From the NCBI RefSeq assembly GCF_002115745.1, contig NZ_JFKB01000010.1, positions 122,129 to 186,128 on the forward strand: a DNA stretch of 64,000 nt. Direction: 5' to 3'. This document shows positions 1-8,794 of the stretch, one piece after another (position 1 is the stretch's first letter; the number at the start of each line of letters is the position of its first letter). Under the pieces are notes generated by a model. It did no database searches, was not told where the DNA came from, and saw only the letters and a program-made list of their open reading frames with translations. Position numbers and translations under genes: made by a program. This DNA comes from Thalassospira alkalitolerans. Its GTDB lineage: Bacteria > Pseudomonadota > Alphaproteobacteria > Rhodospirillales > Thalassospiraceae.

Positions 1-15
1 AATCAATATCATCAG

Positions 16-1134
16 ATGCATCAACAAGGTGCATTGGCGGGGATTGAAGTGGCCGCATCGCGCACCAGACCAAATATGAGCAAGATCGCTAGCGCCCTTG
101 GGGTGTCTTCGGCAACGGTGTCAAATGCACTGTCTGGCAAGGGGCGGGTATCGGCCGAACTGGTCGAAAAAATCAGAAAAAAGGCCGACGAACTTGGTTA
201 TGTCCCCAGCAGTGCCGGACGCGCGCTCCGCACGGGCCGGTCAAATGTTTTGGGTCTTGTCCTTCCCGATATTTCAAATCCCCTGTTTCCACAGATTGCC
301 CAAGCCATGGAAGCCGCCGCATCAAACGCCGGATATGGCATTCTGATTGCCGATTCACGCGGTGATGTTACCACCCAGACACAGGCGATCAGTCGCCTGA
401 TCGAACGCGGTGTTGATGGCCTTGTTGTTATTCCGCGCCGCGGCACCCGCATCGGTGATATTGGCTGCCCGGTCGCAATGGTTGATACACCGTCAACTCC
501 GGGCAATACGGTTTCGGCCGATCACTGGGAAGGCGGGGCAAAAGTTGCCCGCCATCTGGTCGATTTGGGCCACAAAAACTTTCTTTTGGTCGGGTATGAC
601 CCGGCATCAAATGTGCAAAATGACCGTATCGGCGGCATGAAATCGGCATTTGACCGGGGCATCAAATACGACACGATCTGGCTGGAAACACTTTTGCGCG
701 AACGCGGCGAGCAAACGTCGCTTGGCCTGATTGACCGTGTCCGTGACGGGGTCACGGCAATTTCCGCCGTTTCAGATTTACATGCGCTTCGCGTTTTGAC
801 CGAACTGCAAACCGCCGGGATCAAGGTCCCGCAACAAGTTAGTGTAACAGGCTTTGACGATCTGATTTTCTCGCCCGTGGTTACGCCTTCGCTGACCACG
901 GTGCATATGGATATGGCCCGGATTGCCGAACTGGCGATTGCCGCTCTTGTGCGTGAAATCGAACACAGCAAATCCGAACCGAATGCCAATACATCCCAAA
1001 AACAAAACGGCAAGGCGGCCAAACAAACCGTCACAGCCGAGCCGTCCAAGGTTTCGATGGAATTAATGGTTCGTGCCTCAAGCGGACCGATAATTCTGCC
1101 TGATACACCCATATTAAATGGAAAGACGCTGTAA
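16..1134 (+). CDS. LacI-family transcriptional regulator
   Basis: A LacI/GalR-type repressor. An N-terminal helix-turn-helix with the typical TVSNAL and VS spacing occupies about residues 20-65, followed by a periplasmic-binding-protein-like ligand domain (DISNPLFPQI, GFDD near the end). Its stop codon overlaps the start of the following solute-binding-protein gene (TAATG), so it is the first gene of the purine/nucleoside import operon and probably senses that substrate or a derivative. The frame stays open to the left edge of the window, so the true start may lie outside; the ATG at 16 leaves about 20 residues before the HTH, slightly more than usual. A hydrophilic Ser/Asn/Lys/Gln-rich insertion at about residues 317-343 interrupts the last part of the ligand domain, which is unusual in this family. 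Confidence 0.85.
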   Translation: MHQQGALAGIEVAASRTRPNMSKIASALGVSSATVSNALSGKGRVSAELVEKIRKKADELGYVPSSAGRALRTGRSNVLGLVLPDISNPLFPQIAQAMEAAASNAGYGILIADSRGDVTTQTQAISRLIERGVDGLVVIPRRGTRIGDIGCPVAMVDTPSTPGNTVSADHWEGGAKVARHLVDLGHKNFLLVGYDPASNVQNDRIGGMKSAFDRGIKYDTIWLETLLRERGEQTSLGLIDRVRDGVTAISAVSDLHALRVLTELQTAGIKVPQQVSVTGFDDLIFSPVVTPSLTTVHMDMARIAELAIAALVREIEHSKSEPNANTSQKQNGKAAKQTVTAEPSKVSMELMVRASSGPIILPDTPILNGKTL

Positions 1135-2159
1135 TGCCGATGAAAAAACTGCTTGTGGCTTCTGCTGCCCTTTTGCTGTCCGTAGGTGCCGCAAAGGCCG
1201 AGGAAAAAACCCTGACCATCTCGGTTTATGGTTTCGCACAGGATGCCTTCAAAAAATTCCTGTATGAGCCGTTCGAAGAAAAATGTGGTTGTGAACTGGT
1301 TGTTGAAACCGGCAACTCGGTCGAACGTCTGGCCAAAATCGAAGCCAACAAAGACGCCCCGGTTATCGATCTTGCCGTGATCTCGATGCGTGATGCGCTG
1401 GCTGCGGCCAATAAAGGCCTGACCGACAAGGTCGACACCGCAAAACTTTCGAACTTTGCCAAACTTTACGACATTGCCAAAGATCCGAATGGCGATGGCA
1501 TGAGCGTCGGTTACACCTTCTATGCCAGTTCGATCGCTTATCGTTCGGACAAGATGAAAGTCGATAGCTGGGCCGATCTTTTGGCCGATGGCGTTGTTGA
1601 TCATGTCGCCCTGCCAAATGTCACCACCACCCAAGGCCCGCTGACCCTTTATATGCTGGGCAAGGCACTGGGAGATGAAGATGCATCGCTAAAAACCCCG
1701 ATTGCGGCTGTCGGTGCGAAAAAGGACGAGATTGTTACCTTCTATGTACGGTCCTCGCAACTGGTTCAACTCATGCAGCAGGAAGAAATCTGGGCGGCAC
1801 CAATTGGCCGTTTTGCATGGTCGGGCTTCTCGAAAATGGACCTGCCGATCAAATGGGCAACCCCAAAAGAAGGCCAGTCGGGCGGCATGAATGTCATGGT
1901 CCTGACCAAAGGCAGCAAGAACCGCGACCTTGCGCTTGAATTCATGGATTTCTGGCTGTCGACCGAAACCCAGACCACTTTGGCTGAGAACCTTGTCGAT
2001 AGCCCGGCCAACAAAGACGTCAAGGTTTCCGACGAAATTGCTGAAAACCTGACTTATGGTGCGGATACGGTTGCCAACCTGCATCTTATCCCGTCACAGG
2101 TTGCCATCGATAATCAGGAAACCTGGCTGTCGGAATGGAACAACAAGGTCGGTCAGTAA
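1134..2159 (+). CDS. ABC transporter periplasmic substrate-binding protein (polyamine/iron type fold)
   Basis: Extracytoplasmic solute-binding protein of 341 residues. It begins with a clear Sec signal peptide: Lys-Lys, then a hydrophobic Ala/Leu core, with cleavage expected after the AKA near residue 22. The remainder resembles the family of binding proteins used by spermidine/putrescine and ferric-ion ABC systems (extracellular solute-binding protein family 1). It starts within the stop codon of the LacI gene and is followed by two permeases and an ATPase, giving a complete importer. The downstream nucleoside hydrolase and adenine deaminase point to purine nucleosides or bases as cargo; this is inferred from context, because binding proteins of this family are not usually assigned to nucleosides. 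Confidence 0.85.
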   Translation: MPMKKLLVASAALLLSVGAAKAEEKTLTISVYGFAQDAFKKFLYEPFEEKCGCELVVETGNSVERLAKIEANKDAPVIDLAVISMRDALAAANKGLTDKVDTAKLSNFAKLYDIAKDPNGDGMSVGYTFYASSIAYRSDKMKVDSWADLLADGVVDHVALPNVTTTQGPLTLYMLGKALGDEDASLKTPIAAVGAKKDEIVTFYVRSSQLVQLMQQEEIWAAPIGRFAWSGFSKMDLPIKWATPKEGQSGGMNVMVLTKGSKNRDLALEFMDFWLSTETQTTLAENLVDSPANKDVKVSDEIAENLTYGADTVANLHLIPSQVAIDNQETWLSEWNNKVGQ

Positions 2160-2268
2160 CTATCTGCCGGACGAATATCGGATCGGGGCATCAAAAACGA
2201 CGGCCCCGATCCGACGAACCGCATTTACGCTACCATCTATCCCTCTAACCGACGACAAGGTTGCTGAG

Positions 2269-3096
2269 ATGTTTCAGAACCGGGCCGAGGCCTTTGCGCT
2301 GGTCCTTCCTGCGGCGATCTTTGCCAGTGTTGTTTTTCTGGTTCCCGTGGGAATCCTTCTATCCGAAGGATTTCGCACCGGCGACAGCTGGACGATACAG
2401 GCCTATATCGATTTCTTTTCACAGTCGCTGAACCAGACGGTGTTTTTACGCACCCTTAAACTGGCCGCGATGGTGACCGCCGTTTCCGCCGTGATCGGCT
2501 ATGCCGCAGCATTTGCAATTGTAAACCTGCCGCCCAAGGGCAAAGGCCGGATTACCGGGCTTGTCGTGCTGCCGTTGATGATTTCACCGGTGGCGCGGAC
2601 CTATGCATGGCTTGTCATCCTTGGCCGCACCGGGTTTGTCAATCAGGCGCTGGTTGGCATCGGGCTTTCCGATGAACCGATCCGGTTCCTGTTTACCGAA
2701 ACCGCCGTTTTCATCGGGTTGCTTCAGTTGTTTTTGCCACTGATGATCATTTCGCTGATCAGTGCGCTTGAAAACATGCCGCGTGATGCGGTTCCCGCCG
2801 CGCGTGTTCTGGGCGCAAACTGGTTCCAGGTTTTCACCAAGGTGATCTTGCCGCTGACCAAAGAAGGTCTGGTGATTGGTGGCACTCTGGTCTTTACCGG
2901 GTCGATGACCGCCTATATCACCCCGGCGATTTTGGGCGGGTCCAAGGTTTTGATGTTGGAAACCCTGATGTATCAGCGCGTCACTGTGGCCAATGATTTT
3001 GTCGCGGCCAGTGTGATTGCCCTGATCCTGATTGTCATGGCGTTTGCCGCCAATGTTTTACTTAAACGGCTGGCAACTGCGAGGAACAAACGATGA
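2269..3096 (+). CDS. ABC transporter permease, PotB-like
   Basis: Inner-membrane permease of 275 residues with about six hydrophobic segments and the binding-protein-dependent permease signature (EAA-type loop around residues 180-200, with ARVLGANWFQVF). I chose the ATG at 2269 (MFQNRAEAF) because it leads directly into the first membrane segment. A longer open frame reaches back to 2056, but that stretch overlaps the end of the binding-protein gene and does not look like permease sequence. The gene ends in an ATGA overlap with the next permease, which indicates translational coupling. It should form one half of the membrane channel of the presumed nucleoside/purine importer. Confidence 0.85.
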   Translation: MFQNRAEAFALVLPAAIFASVVFLVPVGILLSEGFRTGDSWTIQAYIDFFSQSLNQTVFLRTLKLAAMVTAVSAVIGYAAAFAIVNLPPKGKGRITGLVVLPLMISPVARTYAWLVILGRTGFVNQALVGIGLSDEPIRFLFTETAVFIGLLQLFLPLMIISLISALENMPRDAVPAARVLGANWFQVFTKVILPLTKEGLVIGGTLVFTGSMTAYITPAILGGSKVLMLETLMYQRVTVANDFVAASVIALILIVMAFAANVLLKRLATARNKR

Positions 3097-3872
3097 CATC
3101 ACGTCTGTTTTCCCCGATTGTTTTACTCTTGGTTCTGACCTTTCTTATTGGGCCGTTCCTGATCATTATTGCCGCCTCGCTCTCGGCCGGTGAAACCCTT
3201 GCCTTCCCGCCGCAGGGATTGTCGCTGCGTTGGGTATTTAAGGTATTCGAAGTCGAAAGCTTCCGTGCGAGTTTTGGCATTTCGATGTTTTTAGCCATCG
3301 GCGGCACCTTAGCCGCCCTGATCCTTGGCATACCGGCAAGCTATGCGCTATCGCGCTATAAGGTGCCGGGGGCCGAAACCATTCGAACCATCGTATCGTC
3401 GCCAATCATTGTGCCGGGCATCATCGTCGGTTTGGCATTGCTGCGCTATTTTGTGGTGCCGTTTAATTTTGGCATTTTGTTTGCGCTATTCATGGCCCAT
3501 ACAGCACTAATCCTGCCCTATGCCGTACGCGTGGTCTCGGCCAGCCTGAATAACCTGCGGTCGGACATCGAAGAAGCAGCCGTACTTTTGGGGTCGTCAC
3601 GTGTTGGTGCGTTTTTCCGGGTGGTGATGCCCAATATTCGCGGCGGTATTCTGGCGGCCTTCATTCTGGGCTTTGTCACCAGTTTCAATCAGGTCCCGGT
3701 ATCACTGTTTCTGTCCGGCCCCGGCGTCCGTACCCTGCCAATCGATATGCTTTCCTATATGGAGATCACCTATGACCCGTCGGTCGCGGCCCTTTCGGCG
3801 CTGCTTGCCTTCATGTCGCTGGGCATTGTCTTTCTGGCCGAACGTTTCCTAGGATTTTCCCGCTATGTCTGA
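3093..3872 (+). CDS. ABC transporter permease, PotC-like
   Basis: Second permease of the importer, 259 residues, with about six membrane segments and the EAA-type coupling loop (IEEAAVLLGSSRVGAFF, about residues 159-177) that contacts the ATPase. It overlaps the upstream permease by four bases (ATGA) and the downstream ATPase gene by eight. By family it should heterodimerise with the preceding permease. Nothing in it fixes the substrate. Confidence 0.85.
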   Translation: MTSRLFSPIVLLLVLTFLIGPFLIIIAASLSAGETLAFPPQGLSLRWVFKVFEVESFRASFGISMFLAIGGTLAALILGIPASYALSRYKVPGAETIRTIVSSPIIVPGIIVGLALLRYFVVPFNFGILFALFMAHTALILPYAVRVVSASLNNLRSDIEEAAVLLGSSRVGAFFRVVMPNIRGGILAAFILGFVTSFNQVPVSLFLSGPGVRTLPIDMLSYMEITYDPSVAALSALLAFMSLGIVFLAERFLGFSRYV

Positions 3873-4899
3873 TCTGCGCTTTCTCAGCCTTGAAAAACTG
3901 ACCTTGTCCTATGGCAAAAACATTGCCGTTCCGGAAATGGATCTTGATATCGCCAAGGGTGAATTGGTCGCCCTGCTTGGCCCGTCGGGTTGTGGCAAAA
4001 CCACAACCATGCGCGCCATTGCCGGTTTGATGGCGCCCTCATCCGGGTCGATCATTCTTGATAATGTCGATATCACCCGCTCCCCGGCCAACAAACGCCC
4101 GGTCGGGTTGGTTTTCCAATCCTATGCCCTGTTTCCGCATCTTAACGTGTATGAAAACGTTGCCTTTGGCCTGAAACTGATGGGCGTGCGCGGATCGCTT
4201 CTTGATGAAACAGTCAAGGAAGGCCTTAAGACCGTCGGACTTTCAACATTCGCCACTCGCAAACCGGCCGAACTTTCCGGCGGGCAGCAACAGCGTGTAT
4301 CTCTGGCGCGGTCCATGGTGATGGAACCCAAAGTTTTGCTGCTGGATGAACCGCTATCCAATCTTGATGCCCGCCTGCGCCTTGAAATGCGCAATGAATT
4401 GCAGCGCGTGCAAAAAGAAAGCGGTGTCACCATGATCTTTGTCACCCATGATCAGGTCGAAGCCCTTGCCATGGCGGATCGCATTATCGTCATGCTAGAT
4501 GGTCATATCGAACAAATCGGCACGCCCGAGGATATCTATAACCGACCAATTTCCGACTTCGTCGCCGATTTCGTCGGGTTTGAAAATGTCTTCTCGCTCA
4601 ACGATGGCAAGCTTAAAACCGCCAATGGCATGGTCGCACTTTCTGGCGACATTCCAGCCGATGCCAAGGGCCTTGCATGGCGCCCCGCGATGGTCACCCT
4701 TGGCGATGGCCCGTTTGAGGGAACAATACGCGGCACATCTTTTGCCGGTGGCACGCGGGAATATCTACTTGAAACATCGCTTGGCCAAATCAAGGCCGAA
4801 TGCGACGCCAGCCTGCCAGCCCATGCATTCGGGGCGACGCTTAAATTCGATTTGCCCGTGGCAAGGGCCGCATCCCTTTCCCGCGTCGGGAGCCTCTGA
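3865..4899 (+). CDS. ABC transporter ATP-binding protein, PotA-like
   Basis: Cytoplasmic ATPase of 344 residues. Walker A GPSGCGKT lies at residues 39-46, the signature LSGGQQQR at about 134-141 and Walker B VLLLDEP just after. The switch histidine is in VTHD. The C-terminal ~110 residues form a TOBE-type regulatory extension, as in MalK/PotA/FbpC-type ATPases. The gene overlaps the end of the upstream permease and shares one base with the start of the nucleoside hydrolase, so transporter and catabolic enzymes are made from one message. Confidence 0.9.
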   Translation: MSDLRFLSLEKLTLSYGKNIAVPEMDLDIAKGELVALLGPSGCGKTTTMRAIAGLMAPSSGSIILDNVDITRSPANKRPVGLVFQSYALFPHLNVYENVAFGLKLMGVRGSLLDETVKEGLKTVGLSTFATRKPAELSGGQQQRVSLARSMVMEPKVLLLDEPLSNLDARLRLEMRNELQRVQKESGVTMIFVTHDQVEALAMADRIIVMLDGHIEQIGTPEDIYNRPISDFVADFVGFENVFSLNDGKLKTANGMVALSGDIPADAKGLAWRPAMVTLGDGPFEGTIRGTSFAGGTREYLLETSLGQIKAECDASLPAHAFGATLKFDLPVARAASLSRVGSL

Positions 4900-5828
4900 T
4901 GGGACTTTGGATCGACACCGATATGGGATTTGATGATCTGGCCGCCGTGCTGGTCATCACCCATGCGGGTAAAAAGGTCGATGGCATGTCGCTGATTGCG
5001 GGGAATTCACCGCTTGAACGCGTGCGCATCAATGCGGCCAGTGCTGCCCATCTGTTTGGCTGGAATTTCAAAATCTTTACCGGTCGCGAAAATGCCGTGA
5101 TGGGCGGGCTTGAAACTGCGGAAAAAATCCTTGGCCCGCATGGCATGCAATCCACGGGTCTGCATCTTCCTGATTGTCGGCCAATTGCCGAGTGCAGCGC
5201 GTTCGATGCCCTTTGCAACTGGCTTGAAAGCAAATCAAACCCCGATGATGAACGCCATATCCTCGCACTTGGTCCGTTGGGTAATATTGCATCCCTTGTC
5301 CTTGCCCGCCCCGATCTGGCGCGTAAAATCGATTGTCTGACCTGGATGGGCGGCGCGGTTGGGCTTGGCAACCATACCGCATCTGCGGAATACAATGCCT
5401 TTGCCGATCCCGAAGCGCTGGCAATCACCCTGTCGCACCAAGTGCCGCTGCGCATGGTCGACCTTGACCTTTGCCGTCAAGTTCTGGCAACCCCGGCTGA
5501 TATTGCCCCAATCCGCAATGCGGGCGGTAAAAATGCCGAACTTTTGGCCGACCTGACCGAGGGATATGTCAATATTGCCCTTGCGCGCGGGCGCGATGCA
5601 ATGTCGATCTTTGATCCCTGCGCCGCAGTTGCCACCATCAGCACCGATGTCATTACCTTTGCCGATGCCCATATCGAGGTCGAACTTGGCCACGGCCCGT
5701 CACGCGGCCGAACCATTGTTGACCCGCGCCCCAATGCGGCCAAAAACGCGCAATATGCTGTCGCTGTTGATACGGACTGCGCGCGCGACCTGATCTTTTC
5801 AGCCCTGAAGGCGGAAGCAGCCAAATGA
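4899..5828 (+). CDS. Nucleoside hydrolase (IUNH family)
   Basis: N-ribosidase that would hydrolyse nucleosides to free base and ribose in the cytoplasm, 309 residues, a normal length. The calcium- and ribose-binding aspartate cluster is present at the N-terminus (DTDMGFDD, residues 6-13). The C-terminal metal aspartate is D239, but the residue before it is F238 where classical inosine-uridine hydrolases carry the catalytic histidine. Other groups of the family also lack that histidine (purine-specific members have Trp there), so this may be a purine-preferring enzyme. It overlaps the ABC ATPase gene by one base and the adenine deaminase gene by four, which supports a nucleoside import and salvage operon. 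Confidence 0.85.
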   Translation: MGLWIDTDMGFDDLAAVLVITHAGKKVDGMSLIAGNSPLERVRINAASAAHLFGWNFKIFTGRENAVMGGLETAEKILGPHGMQSTGLHLPDCRPIAECSAFDALCNWLESKSNPDDERHILALGPLGNIASLVLARPDLARKIDCLTWMGGAVGLGNHTASAEYNAFADPEALAITLSHQVPLRMVDLDLCRQVLATPADIAPIRNAGGKNAELLADLTEGYVNIALARGRDAMSIFDPCAAVATISTDVITFADAHIEVELGHGPSRGRTIVDPRPNAAKNAQYAVAVDTDCARDLIFSALKAEAAK

Positions 5829-7615
5829 ACAGCCGAACCAACGAGCCCGCCGACCTGACCAATGACAAGCTTCGCACCCGTGCGGTTGCCGCCGCGCGCG
5901 GCGATGCCCCCTTTGATATCCTGATCACCGGCGGCGAATTGGTTGATATGGTCACCGGTGAAATCCGCAGGGCGGATATCGGTGTGATTGGCCCGATGAT
6001 TGCCAGTGTCCATGAACCCGCAACCCGAAGTGACGCCCGCAAGATCATCAGCGCACGTGGCGGCTTTGTCAGCCCCGGCCTGATTGACAGCCATATGCAC
6101 ATCGAAAGTTCAATGGTCACCCCGGCGATATATGCCAAAACCGTGGTGCCACGCGGGGTGACCACCATCGTCTGGGACCCGCATGAATTGGGTAATGTCC
6201 TGGGGCTTGACGGGGTGCGTTGGGCGATTGATGCAACGCGCGATTTGCCGCTTCGTGTCATGGTTCTTGCCCCGTCCTGCGTTCCGGCTGCCCCCGGGCT
6301 TGAAATATCAGGTGCCGATTTTGACGGCGACGCCATGGCAAAATTGCTGTCATGGCCGGAAATTTCCGGGGTTGCCGAAGTCATGAATATGCGCGGCGTC
6401 ATTAACCGCGATCCGCGCATGACCAACATCATGCAGGCCGGTCTGGCATCGGGGAAACTTGTTTGCGGCCATGCCCGCGGACTGGAAGGCCCCGACCTTG
6501 CCGCTTTCATGACCGCCGGTGTCAGTTCCGATCACGAACTGGTATCAAACGATGACCTGATGGCCAAACTGCGCGCCGGTCTGGCGATTGAAATGCGCGG
6601 ATCACATGATCATTTACTGCCGGGTTTTGTTGACACCCTTAATAACTTAGGCTTCTTGCCACAGACCGTAACCCTTTGTACCGACGATGTTTTCCCCGAT
6701 GATTTATCCAATGCCGGTGGCCTTGATGACGTGGTCCGCCGCCTGGTTCGTTATGGCATAAAACCGGAATGGGCACTTCGCGCGGCAACACTGAATGCCG
6801 CGATGCGTCTGGGTCGATCCGATCTGGGCCTGATCGCGGCGGGGCGTCGTGCTGACATCGTCATCTTTGATGATCTGACTGATTTTAAGGCGCGCCATGT
6901 TATTGCCAATGGCGAAACCGTTGCCGAAACCGGTGAAATGATAAAACCCCCGGCTGCACTGGACCCAGCACCACTGAACAACACCATGAAAATGGATGTT
7001 TTGGGCGTTGATGACTTTCGGGTTCCCGTCACAGGTTCAGGGAACAAAGTCAAAATCGCCACCATCGACCGCCCGCGCTTTACCCGCTGGGGCACGGCCG
7101 AGGCCGACGTCAAAGACGGCTATATCGTCCCACCGGCGGGCACCACCATGATTGCGGTTGCCCATCGCCACGGCAAAGCCAACAGCCAGCCCCGCGTTGG
7201 CTTCCTAAGCGGCTGGGGCGAATGGCACGGTGCGGTTTGCACCACCGTTTCCCATGACAGCCATAACGTCACCGTTTTTGGTGGCAATGCCCGCGATATG
7301 GCGATTGCGGCAAACGCCGTAATACGTGCCGGGGGCGGCATGGCCGTCGCATCAAATGGCAAACTTGATGCCCTTCTGCCGCTACCGTTATGCGGGTTGG
7401 TATCGGACGCGCCGATGGATCATGTTGCGCAACAATTTGCCGACATTCGGACCGCCACCGACGCCATTGTCGATTGGCAGCCCCCCTATTTGGTGTTCAA
7501 GGCCCTGTTTGGGGCAACATTGGCGTGTAATCCCGGCCCACACCAGACCGACCAAGGAATTGGGGATGTCACCACAGGTACGTTGCTGGCCTCGCCAATT
7601 CTGGAAGTGCTTTAG
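5825..7615 (+). CDS. ade: Adenine deaminase
   Basis: Amidohydrolase-superfamily adenine deaminase (adenine to hypoxanthine plus ammonia), 596 residues, matching the usual length of this family. The metal-binding HxH is at residues 90-92 (SHMHIES), the next metal ligands follow in GHARGLEGPDL, and a C-terminal adenine-deaminase domain is present (VAHRHGKANSQPRVGFLSG). A start further in is possible, but the ATGA overlap with the nucleoside hydrolase supports 5825. Together with the hydrolase it would take adenosine or other purine nucleosides to hypoxanthine. This is the last gene of the operon; about 75 bases separate it from the next gene, and I see no strong terminator hairpin there. Confidence 0.92.
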   Translation: MNSRTNEPADLTNDKLRTRAVAAARGDAPFDILITGGELVDMVTGEIRRADIGVIGPMIASVHEPATRSDARKIISARGGFVSPGLIDSHMHIESSMVTPAIYAKTVVPRGVTTIVWDPHELGNVLGLDGVRWAIDATRDLPLRVMVLAPSCVPAAPGLEISGADFDGDAMAKLLSWPEISGVAEVMNMRGVINRDPRMTNIMQAGLASGKLVCGHARGLEGPDLAAFMTAGVSSDHELVSNDDLMAKLRAGLAIEMRGSHDHLLPGFVDTLNNLGFLPQTVTLCTDDVFPDDLSNAGGLDDVVRRLVRYGIKPEWALRAATLNAAMRLGRSDLGLIAAGRRADIVIFDDLTDFKARHVIANGETVAETGEMIKPPAALDPAPLNNTMKMDVLGVDDFRVPVTGSGNKVKIATIDRPRFTRWGTAEADVKDGYIVPPAGTTMIAVAHRHGKANSQPRVGFLSGWGEWHGAVCTTVSHDSHNVTVFGGNARDMAIAANAVIRAGGGMAVASNGKLDALLPLPLCGLVSDAPMDHVAQQFADIRTATDAIVDWQPPYLVFKALFGATLACNPGPHQTDQGIGDVTTGTLLASPILEVL

Positions 7616-7689
7616 GATCAGGACCAAGGCTATCGACCGGGCAAAAAACCGGCGACAACCCGATGTCCTTGGCCTATCGTTCTGAAATC

Positions 7690-8598
7690 ATGGCTTTTAC
7701 CATTCGTCAGCTTCAGTATTTTGTCGCCGTCGCCGAACAGGGAACTGTTTCGGGGGCGGCGCATATTTTATCGATTTCACAATCGGCTGTGACCGAGGCC
7801 ATCAAGGAACTAGAAGCCGATCTTGGGGTTGGTCTGTTTGAACGCCATTCACGCGGTTTGAACATCACCCATAAGGGCCATCAATTCCTACGTCATGCCA
7901 CCACGATCCTGTCCAATGTATCCGATGCCAAACAGGCCTTCGATGATACCGCCGAGGCCGTCCACGGTGAATTGCATCTGGGTGTCACGTCGCTTGTCGC
8001 GGGCTATGTCCTGTCTGATATTCTCGCACGCTATCGCCGGGCCTATCCCCATGTCAGTGTCAGCGCGATCGAGGATAATGGTGAATATCTGGAACATCTT
8101 TTAATCGGTGGCGAAATTGATGTTGCCGTCATGGTGATTTCGAACCTGCGTGACCGTCTTGCCCTGCATTCGGAAATTCTCGAAGTCTCGCCCTATCGGC
8201 TTTGGCTGCCGCTGGGGCATCGGTTATCGACCGCCCAAAGCATCTCATTGGCCGATGTCACATCCGAACCGATCATTATGCTGACGGTCGACGAGATCGA
8301 AGAAGCCACCGGCAAACTGTTGGGGGCACTTGGCGCACGTCCGCGTGTCGCATTCCGAACCCGGTCGGTCGAGGCCGTCCGAAGTCTGGTCGCCACCGGG
8401 GCAGGTGTGGCCCTTTTGCCTGACCTTGTCTATCGGCCATGGTCACTTGAAGGTGACCGGATCGAAAGCCGGGATGTATCGGGCACCTTGCCCATGGTGC
8501 AGGTTGGTGTTGTCTGGCGTAAAGGATCACCCTTGTCACAGGCCGCACGTGATTTCATCGGATTGGCACAGGCCCACCGCGCCACGCGCCTTCGCTAA
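7690..8598 (+). CDS. LysR-family transcriptional regulator
   Basis: LysR-type regulator of 302 residues with an N-terminal winged HTH (about residues 3-62; QYFVAVAEQGTVSGAA, SQSAVTEAIKELE) and a C-terminal substrate-binding co-inducer domain. The ATG at 7690 gives the canonical LysR start (MAFTIRQLQYF); an in-frame ATG at 7663 would add an atypical leader. It lies immediately upstream of, and in the same direction as, a polyamine-type ABC operon. The 196-base gap between them carries a perfect inverted repeat at 8669-8691, so this gene is the natural candidate regulator of that operon. Confidence 0.85.
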   Translation: MAFTIRQLQYFVAVAEQGTVSGAAHILSISQSAVTEAIKELEADLGVGLFERHSRGLNITHKGHQFLRHATTILSNVSDAKQAFDDTAEAVHGELHLGVTSLVAGYVLSDILARYRRAYPHVSVSAIEDNGEYLEHLLIGGEIDVAVMVISNLRDRLALHSEILEVSPYRLWLPLGHRLSTAQSISLADVTSEPIIMLTVDEIEEATGKLLGALGARPRVAFRTRSVEAVRSLVATGAGVALLPDLVYRPWSLEGDRIESRDVSGTLPMVQVGVVWRKGSPLSQAARDFIGLAQAHRATRLR

Positions 8599-8668
8599 CC
8601 ATAACCCCACTCGATCAATGCGCTAACGCTATCAACACGCCAGCACCGCAAATGTCACAGGATCACAC

Positions 8669-8691
8669 TGATATCGGAATTTCCGATATCA
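8669..8691. promoter_or_regulatory. Perfect 11-bp inverted repeat, candidate LysR operator
   Basis: The arms TGATATCGGAA and TTCCGATATCA are exact reverse complements separated by one T. The site lies 104 bases before the start of the polyamine-type binding-protein gene and 71 bases after the LysR gene. Its T-N11-A-like symmetry fits a LysR-type operator, and its position fits activation of the downstream operon. There is no poly-T run after it, so it is unlikely to be a terminator. Assignment to this LysR protein is inference. Confidence 0.6.
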
Positions 8692-8794
8692 TATTTCTGA
8701 TAAATGAAATTGCGAATGCGATATATCAGCGTACCCTTTCTTGCGGGAAATAAAAGTCACACGAATTGACTTCCTGCAACTGGGAGACATCACA

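Noticed and set aside
522..1634. 370-codon minus-strand ORF opposite the LacI and binding-protein genes
   Set aside because: It spans the antisense of two clear genes and their junction; the protein has no domain pattern.
5653..6510. 285-codon minus-strand ORF opposite nucleoside hydrolase and adenine deaminase
   Set aside because: It is a mirror of well-supported coding sequence in a GC-rich frame, with Arg/Ser/Pro-rich translation and no motif.
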